A DNA stretch of 64,000 nt, taken from the NCBI RefSeq assembly GCF_003626655.1, contig NZ_RBAN01000002.1:744001-808000 (forward strand). Reading direction: 5' to 3'. The position numbers and the translations under genes were made by a program. The notes beneath the pieces were generated by a model. That model worked only from the letters and a program-made list of their open reading frames with translations. It ran no database searches and was not told the origin of the DNA. Below are positions 33,449 through 42,975 of this stretch, piece by piece. Origin of the DNA: Micromonospora costi. GTDB lineage: Bacteria > Actinomycetota > Actinomycetes > Mycobacteriales > Micromonosporaceae. Within the stretch, counting starts at the first letter, position 1; every line of letters begins with the position of its first letter.

Positions 33449-33736
33449 GTGATCACCGCGATCGTGCTGATCGACTGCGCCACCGACTCGATTCCCGAGG
33501 TGGCCGAGACCTTGGCCAACCTTCCCGGCGTCAGCGAGGTCTACTCGGTGGCCGGGCACGTCGACCTGATCGCCATCGTCCGGGTGCGTGAGTTCGACCA
33601 GATCGCCCAGGTCATCGCCGGCAGCATCTCGAAGGTGCCCGGCGTCATCAACACCGAGTCGCACATCGCGTTCCGGGCGTACTCCCAGCACGACCTGGAG
33701 GAGGCGTTCGCGATCGGCCTCGCGAACGCCGACTGA
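33449..33736 (+). CDS. Stand-alone Lrp/AsnC ligand-binding domain
   Basis: The 95-residue protein is only the C-terminal RAM domain of Lrp/AsnC regulators (ITAIVLIDCATDSIPEVAETLANLPGVSEVYSVAGHVDLIAIVRV..). It has no DNA-binding helix-turn-helix, so it probably oligomerises and binds an amino acid, or modulates another regulator. Small proteins of this type are common in actinobacteria. The start GTG has a GGAGAAA site. It stands alone, convergent with the DUF4142 gene. Confidence 0.88.
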   Translation: MITAIVLIDCATDSIPEVAETLANLPGVSEVYSVAGHVDLIAIVRVREFDQIAQVIAGSISKVPGVINTESHIAFRAYSQHDLEEAFAIGLANAD

Positions 33737-33796
33737 CATCCAGCCCGGCTCTGCGCCGGCCGCCGCCGCGATCGGGGCCGAACCTGCTGCCAGCCC

Positions 33797-33890
33797 GCGC
33801 CGTGCGGGGCCGGTCCTGCGGCAAGGCCGGCGCCGTGCGGGGCCGGTCCTGCGGCCGGCGGGCGTCGTGCGGGGCCGGCGGAGGCCCTGG
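33797..33890. repeat. 32-33-bp tandem repeat in a convergent intergenic gap
   Basis: Three units starting at 33797, 33830 and 33862 share GCG(C/T)CGTGCGGGGCCGG(T)CCTGCGG. They lie between the Lrp-type gene and the DUF4142 gene. Confidence 0.75.
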
Positions 33891-33944
33891 ACAGCCGACG
33901 GCCGGCCCATCCCGTGGATGGACCGGCCGTTTCGCTGCCCGAGG

Positions 33945-34640
33945 TCAGCTCTGACCCGGTGCCGGCGACTCGGTGGTGCCGCCGCCGCCCGGAGCCGGCG
34001 ACTCGGTCTCGGTGCCGCCCGGAGCCGGCGACTCGGTCTCGGTGCCGCCCGGAGCCGGCGACTCGGTGCCGGTGCCACCGGGGCTCGGCGTACCGCTGGC
34101 GCTGGCCTGCGGGACCGGGATGCCCAGCTGCTGGGCCAGCTGCACGAGTTCGTCGTAGTGCGCCTGGAGCGTCGGCAGCGCGGTCTGCGCCAGCTGGATC
34201 ACCGACTGCTCGGAGCCCTGCGAGATCTCCGTCTGGGTGGCCTGGATGGCCTGGACGTGACCGGCCAGCTGCGCCGTCACCCACTCACGGTCGAAGTTCG
34301 CCCCGCTCGCGTTGTTCAGCCGGTCCAGCACGGACTGCTGGTCCGCGTTCGGCCCGTTGGGCAGCTGCACGTTGAGCTGCTGGGCGGTCTGCTGCACCGT
34401 CTGGTCCAGCTGCGTGTGGTCCGTCACGAACATCTTGCCGAGATCCTTGACCCGCTGGTTCTGGCCCTTCTGCTGGGCCAGTTCGCCCGCCGTGATCTCG
34501 AACAGGTTGACCTGGTGAATCGCCTGCAGGTACTGCGTGTCCTGCGACGACGGTTGCGCCGCGGCCTGCGCCGCGGCGGCCGGTGCGACACCCACCACCA
34601 CCAGCGCGGCCAGCAGGCCGAGACGTTTGATACCCAACAT
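33945..34640 (-). CDS. Secreted DUF4142-domain protein with ESPAPGG repeats
   Basis: The 231-residue product has an N-terminal Sec signal peptide (RLGLLAALVVVGVAPAAAA..AQA) and a helical DUF4142 (ferritin-like) domain, about residues 30-170: YLQAIHQVNLFEITAGELA and an HTQLDQTVQ segment. The C-terminal 55 residues are a Pro/Thr/Glu/Gly tail of tandem ESPAPGGTET units. It is expected outside the membrane; the family is reported in some bacteria to relate to stress or lysis, but no function can be assigned. The ATG at 34640 follows a run GGGGGGAAGC. Confidence 0.82.
   Translation of the reverse strand: MLGIKRLGLLAALVVVGVAPAAAAQAAAQPSSQDTQYLQAIHQVNLFEITAGELAQQKGQNQRVKDLGKMFVTDHTQLDQTVQQTAQQLNVQLPNGPNADQQSVLDRLNNASGANFDREWVTAQLAGHVQAIQATQTEISQGSEQSVIQLAQTALPTLQAHYDELVQLAQQLGIPVPQASASGTPSPGGTGTESPAPGGTETESPAPGGTETESPAPGGGGTTESPAPGQS
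33991..34080. repeat. 30-bp in-frame tandem repeat in the DUF4142 tail
   Basis: Two exact 30-bp units (33991-34020, 34021-34050) and a variant third (34051-34080) encode ESPAPGGTET-type decapeptides. Confidence 0.9.
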
Positions 34641-34994
34641 GCTTCCCCCCCTTGAGACGTTGGACCGCGCACGGATACCCGACTCACCGGGGTTATTCCT
34701 GCGATCCCCGCCTGCCAGGGGACGGCCGGGTCAGGTCCCGCCGTCCCGCTCCGGACGCTGCCGGTGTGCCGGGAGCGCCCGAACGGGCCGCGGCGGGGCC
34801 GGTGTCGACCGTACGGGCCGCACGGGGCCTACGACGGCCGGACGGGCTCAAGGGGCCCACGGCCACTGGACGGGCCGGAAAGGGGCGCGCGGTCCCCGGA
34901 CGCACCGGAAAGGCGCGCCGGAGACCGCACGGGGCGGAAACGGACGTGGCGCCCGCCGGGTTACCGGCGGGCGCCACGTCGAGGCGGGTCGGGG
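34641..34994. other. Gene-free interval between the DUF4142 gene and qcrB
   Basis: About 350 bp without a gene. The qcr-side end holds a strong terminator hairpin (34943-34980); GGACGCACCGGAAAG-like segments recur loosely through the middle but no clean unit is seen. Confidence 0.5.
34943..34980 (-). terminator. Terminator of the ctaE-qcrCAB operon
   Basis: A perfect 17-bp GC-rich stem (34943-34959 with 34964-34980, loop GTTA) begins about 15 nt after the qcrB stop on the minus strand. Confidence 0.85.
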
Positions 34995-36623
34995 TCAGCG
35001 GCGCGACTCGCCGCTGCCGATCTCCTCGCGTTCCGGTCGCGGCTCGACCGGCGGGTGCCCCGGCGAGACCGGCGCCTCGGCCGGCTTCTCGATCGGGTAG
35101 AAGAAGCCCCGGACAGCCGGGCCGAGGGCGCCGAGCCGGTTCATCTTCTTCGGCACGACCCAGCCGGTGTACTCCAGCTCGCCGTGGCCGTCGCCGTGCG
35201 GGGCCGCGCTGAGCGGCTGGTGCACCTCGACGAACCGGCCGTCCGGCATCCGCCGGATGATGCCGGTCTCCACGCCGTGCGCGAGCACCTCCCGGTCGTG
35301 CTGCTGCAGACCGAGGCACAGCCGGTAGGTCACGTAGTACGCGAGCGGCGGCACGATCAGCAGGCCGATCCGGCCGGCCCAGGTCATCGCGTTCAGGCTG
35401 ATCTGGAACTTGTCCGCGATGACGTCGTTGGCCCCGGAGAGGGTCAGCACCACGTAGAACGAGACGGCCATGGCGCCGGCCGCGGTCCGGGCCGGAACGT
35501 CCCGGGGCCGCTGGAGCAGGTTGTGGCTCTTGCGGTCCTTGAGATGCCGCGCCTCGAGGAACGGATACAGCGTCGACAGGCCCACCAGGATGCCGGGTAG
35601 CACGACCGTCGGCCAGAACAGCGGCGGGATCACGTACCCGTCGCCGATCGGGATGTTGATCTGCCAGGCCGGCATGAGTCGGGTCGAGCCGTCCAGGAAC
35701 ATGACGTACCAGTCCGGCTGGCTGGCGGCCGAGACCACCCACGCCTCGTACGGGCCGAACAGCCAGATCGGGTTGATCTGGAACAGACCGCCCATCAGCG
35801 CGATCACGCCGAAGACGACCATGAAGAAGCCGCCCTGCTTGATCGCGTACCGCGGGAACATCCGCTCGCCGACCACGTTGCCGTTGGTCCGGCCGGGGCC
35901 GGGCCACTGGGTGTGCTTCTGCTTGAAGACCAGACCCAGGTGGACGCTGATGAGCGCGAGCAGCAGCGCCGGGATGAGCAGCACGTGGGCGATGAAGAAC
36001 CGGCTGATGATGATCGTGCCGGGGAACTCCCCGCCGAAGATCGACGAGGTGACCCAGGAGCCGATCACCGGGATGGACAGCATGATCGCCGAGGCGATCC
36101 GCAGGCCGGTGCCGGAGAGGCCGTCGTCCGGCAGCGAGTAGCCGGTGAAGCCGGCCAGGAAGCCGACCCAGAACAGCAGCGAACCGATGATCCAGTTCGT
36201 CTCACGCGGCTTGCGGAACGCGCCCGTGAAGAACACGCGCAGCATGTGCACGACGATCGCGGCCATGAACAGCAGCGCCGCCCAGTGGTGCATCTGCCGC
36301 ATGATCAGCCCGCCGCGGACCTCGAAGGAGAGGTCCAGGCTGGAGGCGTACGCCGCGGACATCGGCGTGCCGCGCAGCGGGGCGTAGCTGCCGTCGTAGA
36401 CCACCTCGGTCATCGACGGCTCGAAGAAGAAGGTCAGGAACGTACCGGTCAGCAGCAGCACGATGAACGAGAAGAGCGCGATCTCACCGAGCAGGAACGA
36501 CCAGTGGTCCGGGAAGACCTTGTTCAGCAGCCGGCGCAGCGGGGTGGCCACCTGGAAGCGGTCGTCCAGTGCCACCGCGGAATTGCCCGGCACCGCCGCC
36601 AGGTCGAACTTACGACGCTTCAT
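34995..36623 (-). CDS. qcrB: Cytochrome bcc complex, cytochrome b subunit
   Basis: The 542-residue protein is the membrane core of the actinobacterial menaquinol:cytochrome c reductase. It has eight or more transmembrane helices and the four haem histidines in helices II and IV ([51 protein letters not shown]), the Qp site motif and a long hydrophilic C-terminal tail as in mycobacterial QcrB. It oxidises menaquinol. The ATG at 36623 overlaps the qcrA stop by 4 bp. It is the last gene of ctaE-qcrC-qcrA-qcrB and a terminator follows. Confidence 0.95.
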   Translation of the reverse strand: MKRRKFDLAAVPGNSAVALDDRFQVATPLRRLLNKVFPDHWSFLLGEIALFSFIVLLLTGTFLTFFFEPSMTEVVYDGSYAPLRGTPMSAAYASSLDLSFEVRGGLIMRQMHHWAALLFMAAIVVHMLRVFFTGAFRKPRETNWIIGSLLFWVGFLAGFTGYSLPDDGLSGTGLRIASAIMLSIPVIGSWVTSSIFGGEFPGTIIISRFFIAHVLLIPALLLALISVHLGLVFKQKHTQWPGPGRTNGNVVGERMFPRYAIKQGGFFMVVFGVIALMGGLFQINPIWLFGPYEAWVVSAASQPDWYVMFLDGSTRLMPAWQINIPIGDGYVIPPLFWPTVVLPGILVGLSTLYPFLEARHLKDRKSHNLLQRPRDVPARTAAGAMAVSFYVVLTLSGANDVIADKFQISLNAMTWAGRIGLLIVPPLAYYVTYRLCLGLQQHDREVLAHGVETGIIRRMPDGRFVEVHQPLSAAPHGDGHGELEYTGWVVPKKMNRLGALGPAVRGFFYPIEKPAEAPVSPGHPPVEPRPEREEIGSGESRR

Positions 36624-37708
36624 GGCCGCTCCCAGAAGTCGGGCCCGACGGTCTCGGTGTAGTCGGACTTCGCCACGAAGAAGCCCTCGGAGTCCACCTC
36701 GATCGGCAGCTGCGGCAACCGCCGGCTGGCGGGGCCGAAGACTGGCCGGGCGTTGTCGGTGATCAGGAACTGCGACTGGTGGCACGGGCAGAGCAGCCGG
36801 TTGGTCTGCTGCTCGTAGAGGCTGGCCGGGCAACCCGCGTGCGTGCAGATCTTGGAGAACGCCGCGTAGTTGCCCCACATGTAGTCGCCGTGGCCGACCC
36901 GCTCGTTGGCCTTGCGCGACTCCTGCGCGTCGGAGTCACGCAGGTGGATCAGCAGCGTCGGCGAGTCGGCGTGCCGGTTGCTCACGCCGTGCTCGACGCC
37001 CGGGAAGACGGTGAGCTGGCCGCCGGCGCTGATGTCCGACGGGCGCACCGGCCGGCCGTCCTCGCGGATCAGGCGGATCTTCTGGCCGCCCTCGGCCGGG
37101 GCGAACCCCGTGGTGAACATCTGGTTGTTTTTGTGCGGGTCGGAGATCAGCCCACCGACCAGCGGCGCCGCCGCGACCGCGCCGACCGGCGCGAGACCCA
37201 GCAGCAGCGAGGCGCCCAGCAGCGGGCGGCGCTTCACGCCCAGCTCGTCGGCCATGTAGACCATGGTCTGGCCGGTGATGGTGCGCTCGTCCTCGGCGAC
37301 CGCGCCCTCGTGCCGGTCCTGGATCGAGACCTCCTTGGGCAGCAGCTTCTTGCCCCAGGCCAGGATGCCGAAGCCGACGCCGAGCAGGGAGAGGCCGAGG
37401 GTGACGCCGAGCAGCGGCGTGAAGTACTTGTCGCTGCCCCGGCCCGGCGCGTACTCCCACGGCCACCAGATGTAGATGACCAGGAAGGCGGTCGCCAGCA
37501 GGCCGGTGAGCAGGAAGAGCCCGGCGACCAGCCGGACCAGCCGACGCTCGGCCTTGCTGCCCGCCACGACCTGCGGCTCGTAGTGGACGATCTCGATGTC
37601 GTCCCGGCGGGCGCCCTCGCGGACGATGTCGAAGCGGGTAAGCCCGGGGGTGTTCACGTCGAGCGGCTCCCGACCCTGCTGGGCCTGGTGCTCGGTGTGC
37701 GTGCTCAT
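36620..37708 (-). CDS. qcrA: Rieske iron-sulfur subunit of the bcc complex
   Basis: The 362-residue product carries the Rieske [2Fe-2S] motifs CTHAGCP (about residue 285) and CPCHQSQF (about 305), with the two Cys and two His ligands. The N-terminal half contains three transmembrane helices ([61 protein letters not shown]), the long architecture typical of actinobacterial QcrA. It transfers electrons from menaquinol to QcrC. The ATG at 37708 lies 67 bp after the qcrC stop. Confidence 0.96.
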   Translation of the reverse strand: MSTHTEHQAQQGREPLDVNTPGLTRFDIVREGARRDDIEIVHYEPQVVAGSKAERRLVRLVAGLFLLTGLLATAFLVIYIWWPWEYAPGRGSDKYFTPLLGVTLGLSLLGVGFGILAWGKKLLPKEVSIQDRHEGAVAEDERTITGQTMVYMADELGVKRRPLLGASLLLGLAPVGAVAAAPLVGGLISDPHKNNQMFTTGFAPAEGGQKIRLIREDGRPVRPSDISAGGQLTVFPGVEHGVSNRHADSPTLLIHLRDSDAQESRKANERVGHGDYMWGNYAAFSKICTHAGCPASLYEQQTNRLLCPCHQSQFLITDNARPVFGPASRRLPQLPIEVDSEGFFVAKSDYTETVGPDFWERP

Positions 37709-37775
37709 GCCGTCACCTCGTTACCGGCGGTGCCACGCCGCGGCACCACAGCACTGAATCGAATGGTCCGCCCGG

Positions 37776-38612
37776 TCACGACTTGCCTGCAATCCACAGG
37801 CTGGCGAAGACCAGCGCGACGATGCCGACCAGGAAGATCGCCAGGCCCTCGGTGGAGGGGCCGTACCGGCCGAGGTTGAAGCCGCCCGGGTCCTGGTCGT
37901 GCTTCAGCGTCTCCTGGATGTAGGCGATGATGTCGGCCTTCTGGTCCGGGCGGAGCTGGTTGTCGCCGAACACCGGCATGTTCTGCGGACCGCTCAGCAT
38001 CGCGGCGTAGATCTGCCGGTCGCTCGCCGGGCGCAGGCTCGGGGCGAACTTGCCCGAGGAGAGGGCGCCACCGCCACCGCCGAAGGCGTGGCACTGCGAG
38101 CAGTTGATCCGGAACAGCTCGCCGCCGGCCGCGACGTTGCCCTCCTCGTGCAGGTTGTCACCCTCGGGCACCACGGGGCCGCCGCCGAGCTCCTGGATGT
38201 ACTGCGCGAGCTGGCGGGTCTGCTCGTCGGTGAACAGCGGGGGCTTGCGGTGCGCCTGGGCCTCCTGCCGGGCCAGCGGCATCCGGCCGCTGCTGACCTG
38301 GAACTCCACCGAGGCCGCGCCCACGCCGATCAGGCTCGGGCCGCGTCCCTCGACACCCTGCGCGTTGCGACCGTGACAGGTCACACAGCTCACGTCGAAC
38401 AGCGCCTTGCCCTCGGCGGCGGCGCCGCTCAGCGGGGCGCTGTCCTGCGCCTGAGCGCCGGGGGCGAAGAGGGTGTACGCGCCGCCGGCCAGCGCCAGCG
38501 CGGCGAGCAGCCGGACCGCGGCACCCAGCCGGCGGCGGCCCCTGCTGCGCGCCGCGGGCCGCCCACGCAGCCGCGCGAGCAGACCGCGTGGGCGGTCGTT
38601 CTCAGAAGTCAT
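37776..38612 (-). CDS. qcrC: Dihaem cytochrome c subunit of the bcc complex
   Basis: This 278-residue protein has an N-terminal hydrophobic signal/anchor (LLAALALAGGAYTLFAPGAQA), two CxxCH haem c sites (CVTCHGRN, CSQCHAFG) and a C-terminal transmembrane helix (AIFLVGIVALVFASLWIAG). It passes electrons within the bcc-aa3 supercomplex, replacing soluble cytochrome c as in other actinobacteria. Two haems match the expected QcrC. It is located between ctaE and qcrA. Confidence 0.95.
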   Translation of the reverse strand: MTSENDRPRGLLARLRGRPAARSRGRRRLGAAVRLLAALALAGGAYTLFAPGAQAQDSAPLSGAAAEGKALFDVSCVTCHGRNAQGVEGRGPSLIGVGAASVEFQVSSGRMPLARQEAQAHRKPPLFTDEQTRQLAQYIQELGGGPVVPEGDNLHEEGNVAAGGELFRINCSQCHAFGGGGGALSSGKFAPSLRPASDRQIYAAMLSGPQNMPVFGDNQLRPDQKADIIAYIQETLKHDQDPGGFNLGRYGPSTEGLAIFLVGIVALVFASLWIAGKS

Positions 38613-38683
38613 GACCTGTGTCCTTAACCGGTTGGACCTTACTCAGGGGACGGGGCAACGGCGTGGTTCGTGACGCGCCAAGA

Positions 38684-39283
38684 TCACTGGAGCCAGTAGA
38701 TCATGAGGTAGAGCCCGATCCACACGACGTCGACGAAGTGCCAGTAGTACGACACGACGATCGCCGACGTGGCCTGCGCCGGCGTGAACCGGCCCATCGT
38801 GGTGCGGATCATGAAGATGATGAAGGCGACCAGACCGCCGGTCACGTGCAGACCGTGGAAGCCGGTGGTCAGGTAGAACATCGACCCGTAACCGTCTTCG
38901 TTGATCTTCACACCCTCGTGCACCAGGTTGCGGTACTCGTTGAGCTGACCGAGTACGAAGATCAGCCCCATCACGAAGGTGATCGTGAACCAGCGCCGCA
39001 GCGCGTGCACGTCACCCCGCTCAGCCGCGAAGACACCGAGCTGGCAGGTCACCGAGGACAACACCAGGATCACCGTGAAGGTGGTCGCGTACGGGATGTT
39101 GAGGATCTCGGTGTGCTTCTCCCACTGCTCCGGCGCCGCCGCGCGGATGGAGAAGTACATCGCGAACAGCGCCGCGAAGAACATGAGTTCGCTGGAGAGC
39201 CACACGATCGTCCCGACGCTGACCATGTTGGGTCGGGTCAGGGAGTGGATCCGGCTCTTGTCAATGGCTGGGGCCGCAGTCAC
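38684..39283 (-). CDS. ctaE: Cytochrome c oxidase subunit III
   Basis: The 199-residue membrane protein has five transmembrane helices and the subunit III features [32 protein letters not shown] and [22 protein letters not shown], ending [20 protein letters not shown]. It stabilises the aa3 oxidase. It begins the ctaE-qcrCAB operon. The GTG at 39283 is preceded by AATAAT at 39290-39295 on the minus strand with 6 nt spacing, so the transcript is probably leaderless. Its promoter is back to back with that of the CtaG-like gene. Confidence 0.95.
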   Translation of the reverse strand: MTAAPAIDKSRIHSLTRPNMVSVGTIVWLSSELMFFAALFAMYFSIRAAAPEQWEKHTEILNIPYATTFTVILVLSSVTCQLGVFAAERGDVHALRRWFTITFVMGLIFVLGQLNEYRNLVHEGVKINEDGYGSMFYLTTGFHGLHVTGGLVAFIIFMIRTTMGRFTPAQATSAIVVSYYWHFVDVVWIGLYLMIYWLQ

Positions 39284-39289
39284 GCGGTC

Positions 39290-39295
39290 ATTATT
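39290..39295 (-). promoter_or_regulatory. -10 box (AATAAT) for a leaderless ctaE transcript
   Basis: Read on the minus strand, AATAAT ends 6 nt before the GTG of ctaE, in an otherwise GC-rich stretch. A divergent -10 box lies at 39379-39384. Confidence 0.5.
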
Positions 39296-39378
39296 GCCCC
39301 TGACCGGCGTCGGCGATCAGCGGGGTGGCAAACCGGTGGTCCTGGTGGCCCGATCGTGGAGGTCCGGTTCGCCTGGCC

Positions 39379-39384
39379 TAGCCT
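39379..39384 (+). promoter_or_regulatory. -10 box (TAGCCT) for a leaderless CtaG-like transcript
   Basis: TAGCCT ends 7 nt before the GTG at 39392, without a ribosome binding site. Confidence 0.5.
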
Positions 39385-39391
39385 GAAAAGC

Positions 39392-40378
39392 GTGCTGCAC
39401 GTCGATCCGATCTTCGCCGCCACCTCGGCCGTCCCGTCGAGCGTGGCCGTCACCACCCCGGCCGGCCCGTCGGTCCTGGCCGCGGGCGGCGAGAGCGTCC
39501 CGCCACCGTTCAGCGTCAGCGCGCTGGTGACCGGGACCCGGCTGGACAGCTGGCTGGCCCTCGGGCTGGTCCTCGCCGCCGGGCTCTACCTCTACGGCGT
39601 GTACCGGCTACGGATCCGCGGCGACCGCTGGCCGGTGGCCCGGACGGTCTTCTTCCTCGGCCCCGGCCTGGGCGGTATCGCGCTGGTCACCGTGAGCGGG
39701 CTGCACGCGTACGACACGACGCTGCTGAGCGTGCACATGGTCCAGCACATGGTGCTGTCGATGGTGTCGCCGATCTTCCTGGCGCTGGGCGCGCCCATGA
39801 CGCTGGCGCTGCGTACGTTGCCGCAGGCGCCCCGCAAGAGGCTGCTGGCGATCGTGCACAGCCGGATCGCCCGCGTCTACAGCTTCCCGCTGGTGGCGTT
39901 CGCCATCTTCGTGGTCAACCCGTTCGTGCTCTACTTCACCGACCTCTACCGGTACACGCTGGAGCACGCCTGGGCGCACGAGCTGGTGCACGCCCACTTC
40001 ATCATGACCGGCTGCGTGTTCTTCTGGCCACTGCTCGGCCTGGACCCGCTGCCCGGCCGGTGGCCGTACCCGGCCCGCGCGCTGCTCATGCTGCTGTCGG
40101 TGCCGTTCCACACCGTGCTCGGGCTCACGATCATGCAGAGCAGCACGCTCTTCGGCGGCGACTGGTACCCCTCGCTCAACCTCGGCTGGGCCGACCCCTG
40201 GGACGACCAGGTGCTCGCCGGCGGCATCCTCTGGGCCGGCGGGGAGTTCGTCAGTGTGACCATGCTCGCCGTGCTCGTGGTGCAGTGGGTCAAGCAGTCG
40301 GAGCGGGAGGCCCGCCGGATCGACCGCGAGCTGGACCGCCAGGAGGCCCGCCAGCGCGCCGCCGAATCCGCGGCCTGA
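39392..40378 (+). CDS. CtaG-like (caa3-type) cytochrome c oxidase assembly protein
   Basis: The 328-residue protein has seven predicted transmembrane helices. Motifs of the PF09678-type caa3_CtaG family are seen: LSVHMVQHMVLSMVSPIFLALGAP, ELVHAHFIMTGCVFFWPLLG and ILWAGGEFVSVTMLAVL. Its many His residues in the membrane are thought to help copper delivery to oxidase. The GTG start at 39392 is leaderless; an apparent upstream extension to 38618 is antisense to ctaE and is rejected. It is divergent from ctaE and so is linked to aa3 assembly. Confidence 0.88.
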   Translation: MLHVDPIFAATSAVPSSVAVTTPAGPSVLAAGGESVPPPFSVSALVTGTRLDSWLALGLVLAAGLYLYGVYRLRIRGDRWPVARTVFFLGPGLGGIALVTVSGLHAYDTTLLSVHMVQHMVLSMVSPIFLALGAPMTLALRTLPQAPRKRLLAIVHSRIARVYSFPLVAFAIFVVNPFVLYFTDLYRYTLEHAWAHELVHAHFIMTGCVFFWPLLGLDPLPGRWPYPARALLMLLSVPFHTVLGLTIMQSSTLFGGDWYPSLNLGWADPWDDQVLAGGILWAGGEFVSVTMLAVLVVQWVKQSEREARRIDRELDRQEARQRAAESAA

Positions 40379-40439
40379 GCTGCCCGGACGCCCGCCCCGC
40401 CGGCCGGCGCCGGGCGGGATGTCGGGTGCGTCACGCCGA

Positions 40440-40548
40440 CCGGTACGATCAGCGGGCAGTACGAGGTGGGAGCCAGTCCAGCCATGAGCGAGCGCAGCGA
40501 GCGAACGACCATGCCTCATGGCGGCACGGAGCGAAGCGGAGTGTCGGC
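40440..40548. repeat. Actinobacterial GAGCGAAGCGGAG-type repeat cluster before the receiver-like gene
   Basis: The stretch ATGAGCGAGCGCAGCGAGCG (40484-40503) and GGAGCGAAGCGGAGTG are common dispersed repeats in these genomes. ATGAGCGA occurs at 40484 and again as the true start at 40549, 65 bp apart, as if a repeat had inserted and copied the start. Confidence 0.5.
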
Positions 40549-40944
40549 ATGAGCGATCGTCAGTGCACCGTCCTGCTCTACAGCGACGACCCGAAGGTCC
40601 GTGACCGGATGCGGCTGGCCGTCGGCACCCGTCCGGCGCCGGGCCTGGAGCTGGAGTTCGTCGAGGCCTCGACGTACGACGAGGTCGTACGCCTGGTGGA
40701 CGACTACGAGATCGACCTGCTGCTGCTCGACGGCGAGGCGTCCCCCGGCGGCGGCATCGGCATCGCCCGCCAGATCAAGGACGACCGGGACGACGCTCCC
40801 CCGACCTGCGTGGTGATCGCCCGCGCCGCGGACCGATGGCTCGCCGCGTACGCCGAGGTCGACGCCACCCTGGTGCACCCCCTCGACCCGGTGACCACCG
40901 GCACCACGGTGGCCGAGCTGCTGCGGACGCACGCACCCGCCTGA
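40549..40944 (+). CDS. Receiver-like (pseudo-response-regulator) protein
   Basis: The 131-residue protein has a CheY-like fold without a DNA-binding output. The opening [16 protein letters not shown] resembles the receiver acidic pocket, and the phosphoacceptor-type Asp sits in [16 protein letters not shown]. The final Lys of true receivers is absent: the segment corresponding to the K-P turn reads VHPLDP. It may be a binding partner for the nearby oxidase or tryptophan genes, but no function is known. The start ATG 40549 is inside the ATGAGCGA duplication described above; it lacks a clear ribosome binding site apart from GGAG. Confidence 0.75.
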   Translation: MSDRQCTVLLYSDDPKVRDRMRLAVGTRPAPGLELEFVEASTYDEVVRLVDDYEIDLLLLDGEASPGGGIGIARQIKDDRDDAPPTCVVIARAADRWLAAYAEVDATLVHPLDPVTTGTTVAELLRTHAPA

Positions 40945-41029
40945 CGTCCCCCGCTCCGGCACCGCCACGGCGCCGGACCCTCCGGCGCCGGTTCATCCCA
41001 CCCTCATCCGCACGCTCGGGAGGCCCGCG

Positions 41030-42076
41030 ATGGGCGATCGGACCTGGCCGCACCTGCTCAACACGCTGCTACGTGGCGACGAGCTCTCCACCGCCGACAC
41101 CGCCTGGGCGATGGGCGAGATCATGGCCGGCTCCGCGACCGGGGCGCAGGTCGCCGGGCTCGCCGTGGGGCTGCGGGCCAAGGGTGAGACCCCTGCCGAG
41201 CTGGCCGGGTTCGTCGAGGCGATGCTCACCCGGGCGGTGCCGGTCGCGCTGCCCGAGGAGGTACGGGCGACCGCCCTGGACGTGGTCGGCACCGGAGGCG
41301 ACCTCGCCCACACCGTCAACATCTCCACCATGGCCGCCATGGTGGTGGCCGGCGCCGGCGTACGCGTGGTGAAGCACGGCAACCGCGCCGCCTCGTCCTC
41401 GTGCGGCACGGCGGACCTGCTGGAGTTCCTCGGCGTACCGCTCGACCTCGGTCCCGAGGGGGTGGCCCGCTGCGTGACGGAGGCCGGCATCGGCTTCTGC
41501 TTCGCGGCCCGGTTCCACCCCGGCATGCGGCACACCGGGCCGATCCGGCGCGAGCTGGGCGTACCCACCGTGTTCAACTTCCTCGGCCCGCTGAGCAACC
41601 CGGCCCGGCCGCGCGCCGGCGCGGTCGGTTGCTTCGACCCGCGGATGGCCCCCGTCATGGCCGCCGTGTTCGCGGCCCGGGGCGACTCGGTGCTCGTGAT
41701 GCGGGGCGAGGACGGGCTCGACGAGTTCACGACCGCCGCGCCCACCCGGGTCTGGGCGGCACAGGGCGGCACCGTCCGCGAGGCGACGCTCGACGCGGTC
41801 GACCTGGGAGTGCCCCGGTCCACCATCGGCGACCTGCGGGGCGGCGACGCGGCCTTCAACGCCGACGTGGCGCGCCGCGTGCTGGCCGGTGAGGCCGGCC
41901 CGGTGCGGGACGCCGTCCTCGTCAACGCGGCGGCGGCACTGGCCACGCAGGGCCCCCTGGACGGCGACCTCACCGAGGCGCTACGTGCCGGCATGGCCCG
42001 CGCCGCCGAGTCGATCGACTCCGGCGCGGCGGCCGCGACCCTGGACCGCTGGATCGAGGTCGCCCGGGCGATCTGA
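41030..42076 (+). CDS. trpD: Anthranilate phosphoribosyltransferase
   Basis: The 348-residue enzyme transfers phosphoribose from PRPP to anthranilate, the second step of tryptophan synthesis. The [14 protein letters not shown] motif (about residue 85) binds [22 protein letters not shown] binds anthranilate, and a [13 protein letters not shown] stretch binds metal. Length matches the family. The ATG at 41030 is preceded by GGGAGG. It is not next to other trp genes, as in M. tuberculosis (Rv2192c). After it comes a long repeat island. Confidence 0.95.
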   Translation: MGDRTWPHLLNTLLRGDELSTADTAWAMGEIMAGSATGAQVAGLAVGLRAKGETPAELAGFVEAMLTRAVPVALPEEVRATALDVVGTGGDLAHTVNISTMAAMVVAGAGVRVVKHGNRAASSSCGTADLLEFLGVPLDLGPEGVARCVTEAGIGFCFAARFHPGMRHTGPIRRELGVPTVFNFLGPLSNPARPRAGAVGCFDPRMAPVMAAVFAARGDSVLVMRGEDGLDEFTTAAPTRVWAAQGGTVREATLDAVDLGVPRSTIGDLRGGDAAFNADVARRVLAGEAGPVRDAVLVNAAAALATQGPLDGDLTEALRAGMARAAESIDSGAAAATLDRWIEVARAI

Positions 42077-42084
42077 CGCGCGGG

Positions 42085-42340
42085 TCTCTTGGGCGCGGCT
42101 CTCGCGCTCTTCCGCGAGGCTCTTGGGCGGGGCTGTTGCGCGTGGCTCTTCACGGGGCTAATGGGCGGGCTCTTGCGCGCGCTCGCGCGCGGGGCTCTTG
42201 GGCGGGCTCTTGCGCGGGGCTCTTGGGCGGGCTGTTGCGCGCGGCTCGCGCGCGAGGCTCTTGGGCGGGGCTGTTGCGCGCGGCTCTTCGCGGGCTAACG
42301 GGCGCGGCGCTTGCGCGGGGCTCTTGAGCGGGGCTCGGCA
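42085..42340. repeat. CTCTTGGGCGGG-rich direct repeats
   Basis: A segment of about 65 bp beginning CGCGAGGCTCTTGGGCGG at 42113 recurs at 42251, 138 bp later, with a few changes; shorter GGCTCTTGGGCGG and TTGCGCG units repeat between. It is highly G+C-rich and lies directly after the trpD stop. Confidence 0.8.
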
Positions 42341-42439
42341 CCGGCTGCTCGCCGGATCCCGGTGATGCTCGACGGCCCGGTCGGCGTGGCGGCCGGTCTG
42401 GTGCCGGTCGTGCCCCAACCGGAGGTGACTCCTCGCGCA

Positions 42440-42516
42440 TGATCGACTCGACTTCCTTGAAGTCGCGCTCTCAAGACGGGCGGGACACCGCGACTTCCTG
42501 GAACCCGAGTCGATCA
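42440..42516. repeat. Family-B palindrome, copy 2
   Basis: The left arm TGATCGACTC..GAAGTCGCG pairs with the right arm CGCGACTTCC..GAGTCGATCA. It is almost identical to the copy at 42976-43052, and both are preceded by TCGCGCA. Confidence 0.85.
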
Positions 42517-42533
42517 ACCGCCTCGGCGGGCCA

Positions 42534-42610
42534 TGATCGACACCAGATCGCCGGAATGGCGGTGTCCGACGCGCCGGAACCCCGCCGCATCGCCGAAACG
42601 GAGTCGATCA
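42534..42610. repeat. Family-B' palindrome, copy 2
   Basis: The left arm TGATCGACACCAGATCGCC pairs with the right arm GGCGA..GGAGTCGATCA, running opposite to the copy at 5356-5430. Confidence 0.7.
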
Positions 42611-42723
42611 CGCTTGCGCCATGCGTGGCATCGGCAGTCGCGGTCTCGCCAGCCGGCTACGCCCGGTCGTCCGGCGCGGCGGGTGGGCGAACGCCCGGTC
42701 GGCCGGTGTCACGTGCCGCGCCC

Positions 42724-42918
42724 ACCCGGTGGGCGGTGCCTGCCCCGTGGGCGACGCCTACCCCGTGGGCGGTGCCTACCCGGTGGGCGGTGCCTGCCCC
42801 GTGGGCGACGCCTACCCCGTGGGCGGTGCCTACCCGGTGGGCGGTGCCTACCCCGTGGCGACGCCTACCCCGTGGGTCGCCTGCCCAGTTGGCAGTGCCT
42901 GCCCAGTGGGTGCACGAG
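42724..42918. repeat. 18-bp minisatellite, about 11 units
   Basis: Seven clean 18-bp units (42724-42849, consensus ACCCGGTGGGCGGTGCCT) are followed by four degenerate units. The first 54 bp are repeated exactly at 42778-42831, so a three-unit block was duplicated. Confidence 0.95.
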
Positions 42919-42975
42919 GCGCGGGTTGAGGCGTCGGATCGGTGCCGGGCCGTGCCGGAGGCGTCTGCTCGCGCA

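Noticed and set aside
34646..34653. Run of seven C as a 6C-type small RNA element
   Set aside because: On the minus strand this is a G-run forming the ribosome binding site of the DUF4142 gene; the paired-hairpin structure of that RNA family is not seen.
38618..39391. An upstream extension of the CtaG-like gene
   Set aside because: It is antisense to ctaE, and a leaderless promoter directly precedes the GTG at 39392.
42089..42298. Short open frame through the CTCTTG-rich repeats (about 69 codons)
   Set aside because: Its content is a periodic ALARGSWAGCC-type sequence arising from the repeat.
42621..42929. An open frame across the 18-bp minisatellite encoding PVGGAY/PVGDAY repeats
   Set aside because: The 18-bp period keeps frames open by itself; no ribosome binding site, no flanking conserved domain, and other frames are equally open.
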